Assembly (NCBI GenBank): GCA_002434305.1
Contig: DJJU01000007.1
Coordinates: 62,001-126,000, forward strand
Direction: 5' to 3'
DNA length: 64,000 nucleotides
Source of the DNA: Alicycliphilus sp. UBA6560
GTDB taxonomy: Bacteria; Pseudomonadota; Gammaproteobacteria; Burkholderiales; Burkholderiaceae_C
The position numbers were made by a program, and so were the translations under genes. Position 1 is the stretch's first letter, and every line of letters begins with the position of its first letter. This document shows, piece after piece, positions 42,265 to 52,857 of the stretch. The notes beneath the pieces are model-generated. The model made no database searches and was not told the origin of the DNA. It worked only from the letters and a program-made list of their open reading frames with translations.

Positions 42265-42669
42265 ATGCAACGCTGTTTTCCTTCGCATTCCCGCGCCGCG
42301 CTGCTGCTGTGCGGCGCCGCCCTGCTGGCCGGCATGCCGGCCGCCGCATCGGCCCAGCAGGCCCCGGTGGCCGCCGGCCAGCGCACCTTTCCCGCCAACG
42401 CCGAACGTGGCACGCTGAAGATCCTCAGCCGCACCCAGGGCGAGCTCAACGGCAAGGCCGTGCGCCTGGCGCCGGGCCTGCGCATCTTCAACCAGCAAAA
42501 CGCCCTGGTGTTCGCGCACACGTTGGCTGGCGAGCCGCTCACGGTGAACTACGTCATGGAGGCCAGTACCGGCCGGCTGCTCACTGCCTGGCTGCTCACG
42601 CCCGCGGAGGCCAAAAGCAAGGCGCGCAAGGGCAGCGCCCCGGCGCCCCAGCCGGCCACGGCGCTGTGA
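42265..42669 (+). CDS. Small exported protein of unknown function
   Basis: 134-residue protein, not recognised. A signal peptide of about 30 residues (AALLLCGAALLAGMPAAASA) is followed by a compact basic domain: TFPANAERGTLKILSRTQGE, then LAPGLRIFNQQNALVFAHTL and a hydrophobic strand ending in a Lys/Ala/Pro-rich tail. It looks like a small beta-rich periplasmic domain. The ATG at 42265 was chosen for the signal peptide. It lies 16 bp before miaB and may share its transcript. Confidence 0.7.
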   Translation: MQRCFPSHSRAALLLCGAALLAGMPAAASAQQAPVAAGQRTFPANAERGTLKILSRTQGELNGKAVRLAPGLRIFNQQNALVFAHTLAGEPLTVNYVMEASTGRLLTAWLLTPAEAKSKARKGSAPAPQPATAL

Positions 42670-42685
42670 GGTTGGGAACTGCACC

Positions 42686-44038
42686 ATGACGACCAAGAAA
42701 GTCTTCATCAAAACCTTCGGCTGCCAGATGAACGAGTACGACTCGGACAAGATGGCCGACGTGATGAAAGCCGCGCAGGGCTATGAGCCCACACAGGACC
42801 CGGACGAGGCCGACCTGATCCTCTTCAACACCTGCTCGGTGCGCGAGAAGGCGCAAGAGAAGGTCTTCTCCGACCTGGGCCGCGTCAAGCACCTGAAGGA
42901 ACGCGGCGTGCTCATCGGCGTGGGCGGCTGCGTGGCCAGCCAGGAGGGCGAGGAGATCATCCGCCGGGCGCCCTTCGTGGACGTGGTCTTCGGCCCGCAG
43001 ACGCTGCACCGCCTGCCCGAGCTGTTGAACGCCCGCGAGGCACAGCGCCGGCCGCAGGTGGACATCAGCTTTCCCGAGATCGAGAAGTTCGACCACCTGC
43101 CGCCCGCGCGCGTCGAGGGCGCCAGCGCCTTCGTCTCCATCATGGAGGGTTGCTCCAAGTACTGCAGCTACTGCGTCGTGCCTTACACGCGCGGCGAAGA
43201 GGTCAGCCGCCCGTTCGAAGACGTGCTGGTCGAGGTGGCGGGCCTGGCCGACCAGGGCGTGAAGGAGGTCACACTGCTGGGCCAGAACGTGAACGCCTAC
43301 CTGGGCGCCATGGGCGACACGGCCGAGAAGGCCGACTTCGCCCTGCTGCTGGAGTATGTGGCCGAGATTCCCGGAATCGAGCGCATCCGCTTCACCACCA
43401 GCCACCCCAACGAGTTCACCCCCCGGTTGATCGAGGCCTACGCGCACATTCCAAAGCTGGTCAGCCACTTGCATCTGCCGGTGCAGCACGGCAGCGACCG
43501 CATCCTGATGGCCATGAAGCGCGGCTACACGGCCATGGAATACAAGAGCACCATCCGCAAGCTGCGCGCCATTCGGCCCGATATGGCCATGAGCAGCGAC
43601 TTCATCGTGGGCTTCCCCGGAGAGACCGAGGAAGACTTCCAGAAAATGATGAAGCTGATCGACGATGTGCGCTTCGACAACTCCTTCAGCTTCATCTTCA
43701 GCCCGCGCCCCGGCACGCCCGCGGCGAACCTGCACGACGACACGCCGCACGACGTCAAGTTGCGCCGCCTGCAGGAGCTGCAGGCCGTCATCAACCGCAA
43801 CATCCTGGAGATCAGCCAGGAGCGCGTCGGCACGGTGCAGCGCATCCTCGTGGAAGGTGTGTCCAAGCGCGACGGCAGCGAGCTGATGGGCCGCACGGAG
43901 TGCAACCGGGTGGTCAACTTCGCGGGCAACGCCCGGCTGATCGGGCAAATGATCGATGTGCGCATCACCGAGGCCCGCACCTACACGCTGCGCGGCCAGG
44001 TGCAGGTGCGCGAGCCGCAACCGGAGCTGGTGCGCTGA
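42686..44038 (+). CDS. miaB: tRNA-2-methylthio-N6-dimethylallyladenosine synthase
   Basis: 450-residue radical-SAM methylthiotransferase acting at A37 of tRNAs. The N-terminal UPF0004 domain ligates an auxiliary cluster by Cys in FGCQMNEYDS, NTCSVREK and GGCVASQ. The radical-SAM cluster motif is CSKYCSYC near residue 154, and a C-terminal TRAM domain closes the protein. Full length. It starts the long plus-strand string that leads into the GlrKR genes. Confidence 0.97.
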   Translation: MTTKKVFIKTFGCQMNEYDSDKMADVMKAAQGYEPTQDPDEADLILFNTCSVREKAQEKVFSDLGRVKHLKERGVLIGVGGCVASQEGEEIIRRAPFVDVVFGPQTLHRLPELLNAREAQRRPQVDISFPEIEKFDHLPPARVEGASAFVSIMEGCSKYCSYCVVPYTRGEEVSRPFEDVLVEVAGLADQGVKEVTLLGQNVNAYLGAMGDTAEKADFALLLEYVAEIPGIERIRFTTSHPNEFTPRLIEAYAHIPKLVSHLHLPVQHGSDRILMAMKRGYTAMEYKSTIRKLRAIRPDMAMSSDFIVGFPGETEEDFQKMMKLIDDVRFDNSFSFIFSPRPGTPAANLHDDTPHDVKLRRLQELQAVINRNILEISQERVGTVQRILVEGVSKRDGSELMGRTECNRVVNFAGNARLIGQMIDVRITEARTYTLRGQVQVREPQPELVR

Positions 44039-44061
44039 ACCGCAGCGGCGGCAGGCAGGCC

Positions 44062-45516
44062 GTGCCCACATCGCAAGCCGCCGCTCGCAAGCGCCGTCCA
44101 CCCCGGGGCGGCCTGTCGTTCCAGCAGCTGCTGCTGCTGGCGTTTCTCTCCATCGGTGCGCTGCTGGGTGCCAGTTCGCTGCAGGCCCTGGCCACGCTCG
44201 AGCAGCTGATGGCGCAAAGCCGCTCGGGTGCGGCCGAGGCCATCGCCCTGGCTGCCGCCGCACAAAACCTGGGCAGCCGCAGCCAGGCGCTGGAGCGAGC
44301 GGCGCGCCAGTCGCTCATCCTGGGCGACGCGCAGCTACGTCGGCACTTCGATGAGACACGGCAGGACGCGCAGGCCACGCTGCAGTCGCTGCAGCAGCGC
44401 GGCCTGCCGCCGCAGCTGGGCGAGCAGTGGAACGGCCGGTTGGCGCAGGTCGCAGCGCTGCTGCAGGGCCCGGCGGCGCAGTCGCTGGACAGCGAGCGTG
44501 CCGTGGCTGCGCTGTTCCTGGACATCGACACGCTGAACGCCGCCATTGCCCAGGCGGTGCAGGAACTCAATGCCCGGCGCAGCGGCGAGCTGATGGAGCG
44601 CGTCGAGGCCAGCCGCCGCGCCGTCACCCGGCGCGTCGTGGCCACGCTGGCGCTGGCGGCGCTGCTGGCGCTGGCGCTGGGCGTGTGGCTGGCGCGGCCC
44701 TTCAAGCGGCTGGAGCGGGCCATTCGCCGCCTGGGCGAGAACGAGCTGTCGCGCAGCGTGGAGATCGCCGGCCCGGTGGACGTGCGGCGTCTGGGCCAGC
44801 AGCTGGAGTGGCTGCGCGTGCGGCTGCTGGAGCTGGAGGCGGACAAGGCGCGCTTTCTGCGTCACATCTCGCACGAGCTGAAGACGCCCCTGGCCTCGCT
44901 GCGCGAGGGCGTGGCACTGCTGCAGGAGGGCGTCACGGGCGAACTGGGCGACAGCCAGCGCGAAGTGGTGGAGATCCTGCGTCAGAACACGCTGGCGCTG
45001 CAAGCCGAAATCGAAGCGCTACTGCGCTTCAACGCCGCTGCCTTCGAGGCGCGCCAGCTTCAACGCAGCCCGACAGAGCTTTCGGACCTCGTCCAGGCGC
45101 AGGTGCAGGCGCAGCGGCTGCAGTTGCAGGCCAAGGATCTGCAGGTGCAGGTGGTGGGCGGGCCGGTGCGGCTCACCGTGGATGCGGAGAAGATGGGCTC
45201 GGCCGTGGCCAATCTGCTGTCCAATGCCATCCGCTTCTCGCCGCGTGGCGGCACCATCCGCATCGAGCTGGCGCGGATGGACGGTCGTGTGCGGATCGAC
45301 CTACACGACGAGGGCCCGGGCGTCCATGACAATGACCGCTTGCATATTTTCGAACCCTTTTACCGGGGCCAGCGCCAGCCGCAGGACACGGCGCGCGGCA
45401 CGGGCATAGGGCTGTCCATCGTGCGCGAATATGCCATGGCGCATGGCGGCGACGCCATGCTGCTGGACACGGGCCCGCACACTGCCTTCCGTATCGAACT
45501 ACCCGATGATTCCTAG
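44062..45516 (+). CDS. glrK: Sensor histidine kinase, GlrK/QseE type
   Basis: 484-residue membrane sensor. Helix 1 is LSFQQLLLLAFLSIGALLGA and helix 2 VVATLALAALLALALGVWLA (about 200), with a periplasmic helical domain between. A HAMP region follows, then H-box FLRHISHELKTPLASLREG (about 275), N-box ANLLSNAIRFSP and G-boxes DEGPGV and GTGIGLSI. It matches the sensor of the GlrK-QseG-GlrR envelope-stress system. The start is a GTG at 44062 just after miaB. It overlaps the lipoprotein gene by 11 bp. Confidence 0.9.
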   Translation: MPTSQAAARKRRPPRGGLSFQQLLLLAFLSIGALLGASSLQALATLEQLMAQSRSGAAEAIALAAAAQNLGSRSQALERAARQSLILGDAQLRRHFDETRQDAQATLQSLQQRGLPPQLGEQWNGRLAQVAALLQGPAAQSLDSERAVAALFLDIDTLNAAIAQAVQELNARRSGELMERVEASRRAVTRRVVATLALAALLALALGVWLARPFKRLERAIRRLGENELSRSVEIAGPVDVRRLGQQLEWLRVRLLELEADKARFLRHISHELKTPLASLREGVALLQEGVTGELGDSQREVVEILRQNTLALQAEIEALLRFNAAAFEARQLQRSPTELSDLVQAQVQAQRLQLQAKDLQVQVVGGPVRLTVDAEKMGSAVANLLSNAIRFSPRGGTIRIELARMDGRVRIDLHDEGPGVHDNDRLHIFEPFYRGQRQPQDTARGTGIGLSIVREYAMAHGGDAMLLDTGPHTAFRIELPDDS

Positions 45517-46099
45517 ATGCCTGCTGCTCGCCGCCGCCCTACTGGCCGTGGCGGGCTGCGCCGCCCCCACCCACCAACCGGAAGCCGTGCAACCGGCGCC
45601 GGCGGTGGGCTGCAGCCCGCCACCGCCACCCGCGGTGCCACGGCCACCCGAGCCCGAGCCCGAACCGGTTGAGGAGCCGCTCGAGGCCCCGCGAGAGACC
45701 CTGAACCCCGCCTTGCAGGAGGCGCTGCAATACGCGGACCACGTGCGCGGCGCCGACGCCCCCGCCCTGGCCGCAGAGATCTCCAGCCTGGACAAGGCCA
45801 AGGATGGCCCTCCCGAGCGCCGGCTCTACCTGGCCTTGGCACTGATGCACACCCACCAACCGGCGGACACCGCCCGTGCCCTGGGCCTGACGCAGCGCGT
45901 GCTGGAAGACGGCGCCCTGGCCGCGCTGCACCCACTGGCGCGCCTGTTGGAGGAGCGCCTGCTACAGCAGCGGCGGCTGGAAGAGCAGCTGGACCGCCAG
46001 TCCCGCCAGCTGCGCGAGGCCCAGCAGCGCAACGAGCAGCTGAGCGAGCGCCTGGAGGCCATGCGCACCCTGGAGCGCAGCCTGAATGCGCCGCGCTGA
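45506..46099 (+). CDS. QseG-like lipoprotein of the GlrK-GlrR operon
   Basis: 197-residue protein with a lipobox AVAGC at about residue 17, a Pro/Glu-rich linker (PPPPPAVPRPPEPEPEPVEE), a helical region, and a C-terminal coiled coil rich in Glu, Gln and Arg. Sequence similarity to E. coli QseG is not obvious. The call rests on position between glrK and glrR, on the lipid anchor and on the coiled coil. It would act in the periplasm, probably modulating the kinase. Confidence 0.65.
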   Translation: MIPRCLLLAAALLAVAGCAAPTHQPEAVQPAPAVGCSPPPPPAVPRPPEPEPEPVEEPLEAPRETLNPALQEALQYADHVRGADAPALAAEISSLDKAKDGPPERRLYLALALMHTHQPADTARALGLTQRVLEDGALAALHPLARLLEERLLQQRRLEEQLDRQSRQLREAQQRNEQLSERLEAMRTLERSLNAPR

Positions 46100-46112
46100 A
46101 GGCTTGTCACTC

Positions 46113-47540
<1,428 letters not shown>

Positions 47541-47541
47541 C

Positions 47542-47558
47542 CTATTGATTTTCAATAG
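47542..47558. terminator. Short perfect inverted repeat after glrR
   Basis: CTATTGA-TTT-TCAATAG, 7 bp stem, starting one base after the glrR stop and followed by ATTTTC. It is AT-rich, so it would be a weak terminator; it could equally be a protein-binding site in front of opgG. Confidence 0.35.
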
Positions 47559-47696
47559 ATTTTCGCTGCAGTCCTACATTTTTCCGTCGCCCGCTGACGA
47601 CGTGAGGGCCTATCAGAGGCGCATCTAAGGGTCTTGTGCATCCAGTTACCTGGCGTATCAGTGCCAAGTGACTATCAGGCCAGCGTTTTTTCTTTC

Positions 47697-47711
47697 TGGC
47701 ACAGGGTTTGC
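47697..47711 (+). promoter_or_regulatory. Sigma-54 (-24/-12) promoter upstream of opgGH
   Basis: TGGCAC (47697-47702), five bases, TTGC (47708-47711): a full match to the TGGCAC-N5-TTGC core of RpoN promoters with exact spacing. It directly follows the GlrR gene, which encodes a sigma-54-type activator. The predicted transcript start, about 12 bases on, falls near 47722. Three TATCAG hexamers lie upstream (47611, 47656, 47673) as possible activator sites. Confidence 0.8.
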
Positions 47712-47722
47712 CCTACCAGGGC

Positions 47723-49282
47723 ATGACGCCCATTTCTCCTGTCCCTTGCCGCATGGCCCCACGCTGGCTGGCCGCTGCGGCAGTGCTGCTGGCCTGCGCC
47801 GCCGGACCTGCCGCGGCCTTCGACTTCGAGGACCTCACCCGGCTGGCCCGTGAGCGCGCCGCCCAGCCCTTCAAGGCTGCTGACGCAGCCTTGCCGACTG
47901 AGCTGGCGCGACTGGACTACGACGGCCTGCGCGACATCCGCTGGCGCCCCGAGCGCGCCCTGTGGCGCGACCAGGGCCTGCCCTACGAAGTCATGTTCTT
48001 CCACCGTGGCGCCCTGCAGCCCCAGCCCGTGCTGGTGAACGAGGTGGCGCCCGATGGTTCGGTACGCCACATCGGCTACGACCGCTCGGCCTTCGACTTC
48101 GGCGCCAACCGCCTGCAGCCCCAGCGCTGGGGCGACCTGGGTTTTGCCGGCCTGCGGCTGCACTACCCGCTGAATTCGTCTGGCTACAAGGACGAGCTGG
48201 CGGTCTTCCAGGGTGCCAGCTATTTCCGCGCACTGGGCCAGGGCCAGCAGTACGGCCTGTCAGCCCGGGGCCTGGCGATCGACACCGTTGGCGGGAAGGC
48301 GGAGGAATTTCCCCGCTTCACGGAGTTCTGGCTGGTGCGCCCGACGGCACAGGCCAAGCAGGTGACCCTGTTCGCGCTGCTGGAGTCCCCCCGTGCCACG
48401 GGTGCCTACCGCTTCGACATCCAGCCCGGTGCACAGACAGTGACGCGCGTGCGCAGCCGCCTGTTCATCCGCGGCGAAGGCGCTCCGATCGCGACGCTGG
48501 GCATCGCACCGCTGACCAGCATGTTCTTCTTCGGGGAAAACCAGCCGCACCCTGGCGACTTCCGCCCCGAAGTGCACGACTCCGACGGATTGATGGTGGC
48601 CGCTGCCAATGGCGAGTGGCTGTGGCGCCCGCTACAGAACCCACGCACGCTCAGCGTGACCTCCTTTGCGCTGCGCGACCCTCAGGGCTTCGGCCTGATG
48701 CAGCGCGACCGGCAGTGGTCGAGCTATGAGGACGTGGAGGCGCGCTATGAGCGCCGTCCCAGCGCCTGGGTGCGGCCTCTCAACGCCTGGGGCCCGGGCC
48801 GAGTGGAACTGGTGCAGCTGCCCACCCCGGACGAGACCCACGACAACGTCGTCGCCTACTGGGTGCCCGAGCAGCGCCCCCAACCCGGCCAGGCACTGGA
48901 GTTCGACTACGAAATCCTCTGGCAGGGGGACACCCAGCAGCGCCCCCCGGGCAGCTGGGTGACGCAGACACGCCGTGGCATGGGCTACACGCGCCAAAGC
49001 CCCGAGCAACTGCGCGGCCAGGTGCAGTACGTGCTGGACTTCACCGGCCCCGCCCTGCAGGCGCTGCCTGCCGGCGCGCAGCTGAAAGCCCGCGTCAGCA
49101 GCGATGCCAACGGCCGCGTGCTGGAGAGCCTGGCCTACCCCAACCCCGCCACCGGCGGCTGGCGCATGACCTTGCGCGTGCAGCGACTGGACGCGAGCCA
49201 GCCGGTCGAGCTGCGCGCCTTCCTTCAACACGACAACGACGCAGTGAGCGAAACATGGACGCACATTCTTCTTCCCGAGTAA
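47723..49282 (+). CDS. opgG: Osmoregulated periplasmic glucan biosynthesis protein OpgG/MdoG
   Basis: 519-residue periplasmic protein needed for branching and export of osmoregulated glucans. Signal peptide MAPRWLAAAAVLLACAAGPAAAFDF, then the DUF-type carbohydrate-mutarotase-like domain (YDGLRDIRWRPERALW, FFHRGALQPQPV, FWLVRPTAQAK) and a C-terminal Ig-like domain. The start is unclear: ATG 47723 falls at the predicted sigma-54 transcript start. ATG 47753 begins the signal peptide directly; it has no Shine-Dalgarno. It overlaps opgH by 28 bp. Confidence 0.9.
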   Translation: MTPISPVPCRMAPRWLAAAAVLLACAAGPAAAFDFEDLTRLARERAAQPFKAADAALPTELARLDYDGLRDIRWRPERALWRDQGLPYEVMFFHRGALQPQPVLVNEVAPDGSVRHIGYDRSAFDFGANRLQPQRWGDLGFAGLRLHYPLNSSGYKDELAVFQGASYFRALGQGQQYGLSARGLAIDTVGGKAEEFPRFTEFWLVRPTAQAKQVTLFALLESPRATGAYRFDIQPGAQTVTRVRSRLFIRGEGAPIATLGIAPLTSMFFFGENQPHPGDFRPEVHDSDGLMVAAANGEWLWRPLQNPRTLSVTSFALRDPQGFGLMQRDRQWSSYEDVEARYERRPSAWVRPLNAWGPGRVELVQLPTPDETHDNVVAYWVPEQRPQPGQALEFDYEILWQGDTQQRPPGSWVTQTRRGMGYTRQSPEQLRGQVQYVLDFTGPALQALPAGAQLKARVSSDANGRVLESLAYPNPATGGWRMTLRVQRLDASQPVELRAFLQHDNDAVSETWTHILLPE

Positions 49283-51231
49283 GCCTGCATGAGACGCGCT
49301 CCTGGGCCGAGCGCGAGCAACGCCATCCGAACGCCTTCACGGCGCCGCCCCTGCACCGCGGCTCCATGGTGCCGGTGCCATGGCGGGGCTTCTGGAACAG
49401 CCTGGGCACGGCGGCGCTCATGCGCCTGACGGGCCGCGCCCCGGCGCGGGCACCGCAGCAGGCGCCCGTCTGGCAGCAGGCGGCCACGCGGCGGCGCCAG
49501 GTGTTCGTGCTGCTGTCGCTGGTCACCAGCGCCGTGGCCACGGCGCTGTTCGCCAGCGTGCAGCCGGCCTATGGCAGCGCCTGGCTGGAATACGGTCAGC
49601 TGGCCCTCTTCGCCCTGTTGTCGCTGTGGGTCACCACGGGCTTCTACACCGCCATGATGGGCGCCTGGGTGCTGCTGCGCGGGGATGCCCACGCCCTGTC
49701 GGCACGCAGCGTGGCGGGCCGGGAATTGTCGCCGCAGGCGCGCACGGCCATCGTCATGCCCATCTGCAACGAGGACGTGACCACCGTGTTCGCCGGGCTG
49801 CGCGCCACCTGTGAGTCGCTGGCGGCGACGGGCAATGCACGCAGCTTCGACGTGTTCGTGCTTTCGGACAGCTACGACCCTGAGATTGCCGCGGCTGAGC
49901 GCGCTGCCTGGGAGGAGCTGCGCACGGCCTTGGCCACGCAGGCGCAGCAGCCCCAGGTGGAGGTGTACTACCGCCTGCGCCAGCGCCGCACGCAGCGCAA
50001 GGCGGGCAATGTGGCCGACTTCTGCCGCCGCTGGGGTCGCGACTATGAATCCATGGTGGTGCTGGACGCCGACAGCGTGATGAGCGGCCACTGCCTGGTC
50101 ACCCTGGCCAAGCTGATGCAGGCCCATCCCCGCGCCGGCATCATCCAAACGGCCACGCAAGGCATAGGCCACGTGACGCTGCATGCACGCGCGCAGCAGT
50201 TTGCCTCGCGCGTGACCGGCCGACTGTTCACCCTGGGCATGCAGTTCTGGCAGCTGGGCGAGTCGCACTACTGGGGTCACAACGCCATCATCCGCATCGA
50301 GCCCTTCATGCGCCACTGCGCCCTGGCACCCATCCAGGGCAAGGGGGGGCTGTCGGGCGGCATCCTGTCGCACGACTTTGTGGAAGCCGCGTTGATGCGC
50401 CGCGCCGGCTGGGAAGTCTGGCTGGTGCCTGACCTGGGCGGCAGCTACGAGCAGCAGCCACCAGACCTGCTGGCCGAACTGCAGCGTGACCGCCGCTGGT
50501 GCCAGGGCAACCTGCAGAACGCGCAACTCATCGCCGAGCCCGGCCTGCATTCGGTGCACCGCGCCATGCTGCTGACAGGCGCCATGGCCTACCTGTCAGC
50601 GCCGCTGTGGCTGGCCTTCATCACGCTGGGCACGGCGCTGTGGCTCTCGGGCGCTCCGCTGGCGGCTGGCTGGAGCGCCGTATCGGGGCAGCTGCTGGCC
50701 CTGTGGGCGCTGACGCTGTGCGTACTGTTTCTGCCCCGGGTGATGGGCGTGCTGGCCATTTTGCTCAAGGGCGAGCAACGCCAGTTCGGCGGCGCCGGCA
50801 ACCTCCTCGCAGGGGCGCTGCTGGAGAGCACGCTGGCCATTCTGCAGGCGCCCATCCGCATGCTGGCGCATTCGCTGTTCGTGCTGGCGGCGCTGACCGG
50901 CCTGTCGCTGGACTGGAAGTCGCCTCCGCGCGAGGCCGCCGCCGTGCCGTGGAAGGACGCCGCCCGCAGGCTGGCACCCATGAGCCTGGTGGTGCTGGCC
51001 CTGGCCCTGGCCGTGGCGGCCCTGGACGGCAGCGCACTGGTGTGGCTGCTACCCATCGGCCTGCCCCTGGTGCTGGCCGTGCCGCTCACGGTGCTGACCA
51101 GCCAGACTGCGCTGGGCCGCAGCGTGCGCGAGCACCGCTGGCTGCTGATCCCCGAGGAAGCCTGGTCGCCGCAGGTGCTGCGCCGCGCCTGGCTGCACGC
51201 CGGCCGCCCGGCGCGGCACGGCGCTGCCTAA
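49255..51231 (+). CDS. opgH: Glucan glucosyltransferase OpgH/MdoH
   Basis: 658-residue inner-membrane family 2 glycosyltransferase forming the beta-1,2-linked glucan backbone from UDP-glucose. The large cytoplasmic GT domain shows TAIVMPICNED, the DxD-type VVLDADSVMS and the QRDRRWCQGNLQN motif (QxxRW-like). Membrane helices cluster near residues 70-140 and 400-600. It starts within the end of opgG. Somewhat shorter at the N-terminus than E. coli OpgH (847 residues). Confidence 0.93.
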   Translation: MDAHSSSRVSLHETRSWAEREQRHPNAFTAPPLHRGSMVPVPWRGFWNSLGTAALMRLTGRAPARAPQQAPVWQQAATRRRQVFVLLSLVTSAVATALFASVQPAYGSAWLEYGQLALFALLSLWVTTGFYTAMMGAWVLLRGDAHALSARSVAGRELSPQARTAIVMPICNEDVTTVFAGLRATCESLAATGNARSFDVFVLSDSYDPEIAAAERAAWEELRTALATQAQQPQVEVYYRLRQRRTQRKAGNVADFCRRWGRDYESMVVLDADSVMSGHCLVTLAKLMQAHPRAGIIQTATQGIGHVTLHARAQQFASRVTGRLFTLGMQFWQLGESHYWGHNAIIRIEPFMRHCALAPIQGKGGLSGGILSHDFVEAALMRRAGWEVWLVPDLGGSYEQQPPDLLAELQRDRRWCQGNLQNAQLIAEPGLHSVHRAMLLTGAMAYLSAPLWLAFITLGTALWLSGAPLAAGWSAVSGQLLALWALTLCVLFLPRVMGVLAILLKGEQRQFGGAGNLLAGALLESTLAILQAPIRMLAHSLFVLAALTGLSLDWKSPPREAAAVPWKDAARRLAPMSLVVLALALAVAALDGSALVWLLPIGLPLVLAVPLTVLTSQTALGRSVREHRWLLIPEEAWSPQVLRRAWLHAGRPARHGAA

Positions 51232-51327
51232 GCAGACGATGCGGTGCGTCTGGGCCGGGCAGCCGGCCCCTCAAACATCAACGGGGTTTCCGGCCTGCGA
51301 GCCAGGTCGGCCAGCGCCCGACCGGGG

Positions 51328-52623
51328 TCAAAAGCAGGTATGGATGGCTCCGGTGACACGGCCATCGTCCTCCACCACCGGCATCCAGCGCCACTTGTCG
51401 AAAGTGGTGCAGGGGTGCGAGACGCCCAGCTCCACCCGGTCGCCCACCCGCGGCTGCTGCGCCGAAGGCGCCTCCCTGTTGAAACACAGATAAGCGTGCT
51501 GGTCGTTGAGGGCGCTGACGCTCCAGTGACCGGGCACCGCCTCCGCCGCGAGCGCACTGCGCCGCGCCAGCCTGACGGGAATGGGCATCTCCAGATCGTA
51601 GGAAATGTCACGCCGTCCGCAGGTCAGCAGCGCCAGTCCGGGCTCGGGCACCGACTGCACCATGGACCAGACGGTCAACGCCGGACGCAGAGCCTCCTGC
51701 AGGCCCTCACGCTGCTGCACCAGTGCGAGGAAGCGCCGGTAGTTGCCATGGTCGTGCGTGATGTAGCAGCCCGAGCGCAATACGCCCCGCACGGGGCGCG
51801 ACAGCCCCTGGGTTTGCAGCAGGGGCACGACCAGGTCGAAGACGGCCGAGCCACCGGCCGTCAGCAGGATGACGTCCGCGTCGGCGCTCCACAGCCCTTC
51901 GGCATCGCAAGCGCGCGCCGCCTCCACCACGCGTCGCACCAGGCCGGTCACCTCACGCACGTCGTGCTCGCTGTCGCAGCGCGCCACGCCGCCTTCGTAG
52001 CACTCGATGCCTGCCAGGCGCACCACCGGTGAGGCAGCCAGTGCCCGCGCCAGCTGCAGCGCCTGCTCCAGGCTGCGGCAGCCCGTGCGCTGGCCGGGGA
52101 TGCCCATCTCCAGCAGCACGTCGAACACCCGGGCGCTGGCGCGCCGCGCGGCCCAGTCCTCGATAAGGGCCAGCTGCGCCAGAGAGTCCACCAGGAACCA
52201 CAGGCGCAAGTCCGCCTGACGGGCCAGTAGCGCATCCAGCGCGTCCAAGTCGGCGTCGCACACGACCTGATTGGCAATGATGATGCGCCGTGCGCCGGCT
52301 GACACCCCTATGCCCACCTGGAAGGCCGTGGCCAGGGTCAGGCCCCAGGCGCCGGCCTGCAGCTGCAGCGCGAACAGTTCGGGGGACATGGTGGACTTGC
52401 CGTGCGGCGCCAGCAGGATGCCCTTGCGCCGGGCGAAGTCCTGCATCCAGGCCAGGTTGTGCCGCAGAGCCGAGCGGCGCAGCACCGCCAGCGGTAGCGG
52501 CAGATCGTCCGCCAGCACGTTCCAGCCACGCTGGGCAATGGCACTGGCAGGGCCTGGCGCAGCCGCCGCCGGAAAGCCCTTGAAGGACGGGTCGAGAAAA
52601 AAATCAGCAACAGCCACGGTCAT
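51328..52623 (-). CDS. PLP-dependent D-amino-acid lyase/deaminase (D-threonine aldolase/DSD1 family)
   Basis: 431-residue alanine-racemase-fold enzyme. The PLP Lys lies in LLAPHGKSTMSPELF. The C-terminal metal site GVSHPCTTFDKW carries the His and Cys characteristic of eukaryotic-type D-serine dehydratase/D-threonine aldolase. Substrates cannot be told from sequence: D-serine, D-threonine or a beta-hydroxy amino acid. Start at either ATG 52626 or 52623, with GGAAAGG upstream. Single gene; converges on opgH. Confidence 0.85.
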   Translation of the reverse strand: MTVAVADFFLDPSFKGFPAAAAPGPASAIAQRGWNVLADDLPLPLAVLRRSALRHNLAWMQDFARRKGILLAPHGKSTMSPELFALQLQAGAWGLTLATAFQVGIGVSAGARRIIIANQVVCDADLDALDALLARQADLRLWFLVDSLAQLALIEDWAARRASARVFDVLLEMGIPGQRTGCRSLEQALQLARALAASPVVRLAGIECYEGGVARCDSEHDVREVTGLVRRVVEAARACDAEGLWSADADVILLTAGGSAVFDLVVPLLQTQGLSRPVRGVLRSGCYITHDHGNYRRFLALVQQREGLQEALRPALTVWSMVQSVPEPGLALLTCGRRDISYDLEMPIPVRLARRSALAAEAVPGHWSVSALNDQHAYLCFNREAPSAQQPRVGDRVELGVSHPCTTFDKWRWMPVVEDDGRVTGAIHTCF

Positions 52624-52795
52624 CATGCCTTTCCATCGTCGCGCCAGCGGGTGCGAGCCACACTGTCCGAAGGGAGATTCGCTGGGCTGGGCAGGTCGCC
52701 CGGCTGAAGGCAGCACCGATGATCGACAGCGGAGTGGAGATCGACGTGACGGCCTGCACGTCACGCGGCCGCGCACCGCGCAGGCACCAGTCGCT

Positions 52796-52854
52796 ATCTT
52801 TTATATAGCTGCCAGCGCTTTATCCATAAGCGCTGGAGGCCAAAAAGACCATAA
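52796..52854 (+). repeat. Dispersed intergenic dyad repeat, best-preserved copy (I)
   Basis: Reads TATAGCTGCCAGCGCTTTATCC then ATAAGCGCTGGAGGCCAAAAA. Both arms are almost perfect: CCAGCGCTT (left) and AAGCGCTGG (right). Located between the D-amino-acid enzyme gene and ffh, ending four bases before the ffh stop. Confidence 0.75.
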
Positions 52855-52857
52855 ATC

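Noticed and set aside
47708..47722. opgG start at TTG 47708
   Set aside because: This codon is the -12 element of the sigma-54 promoter, so it would not be in the transcript.
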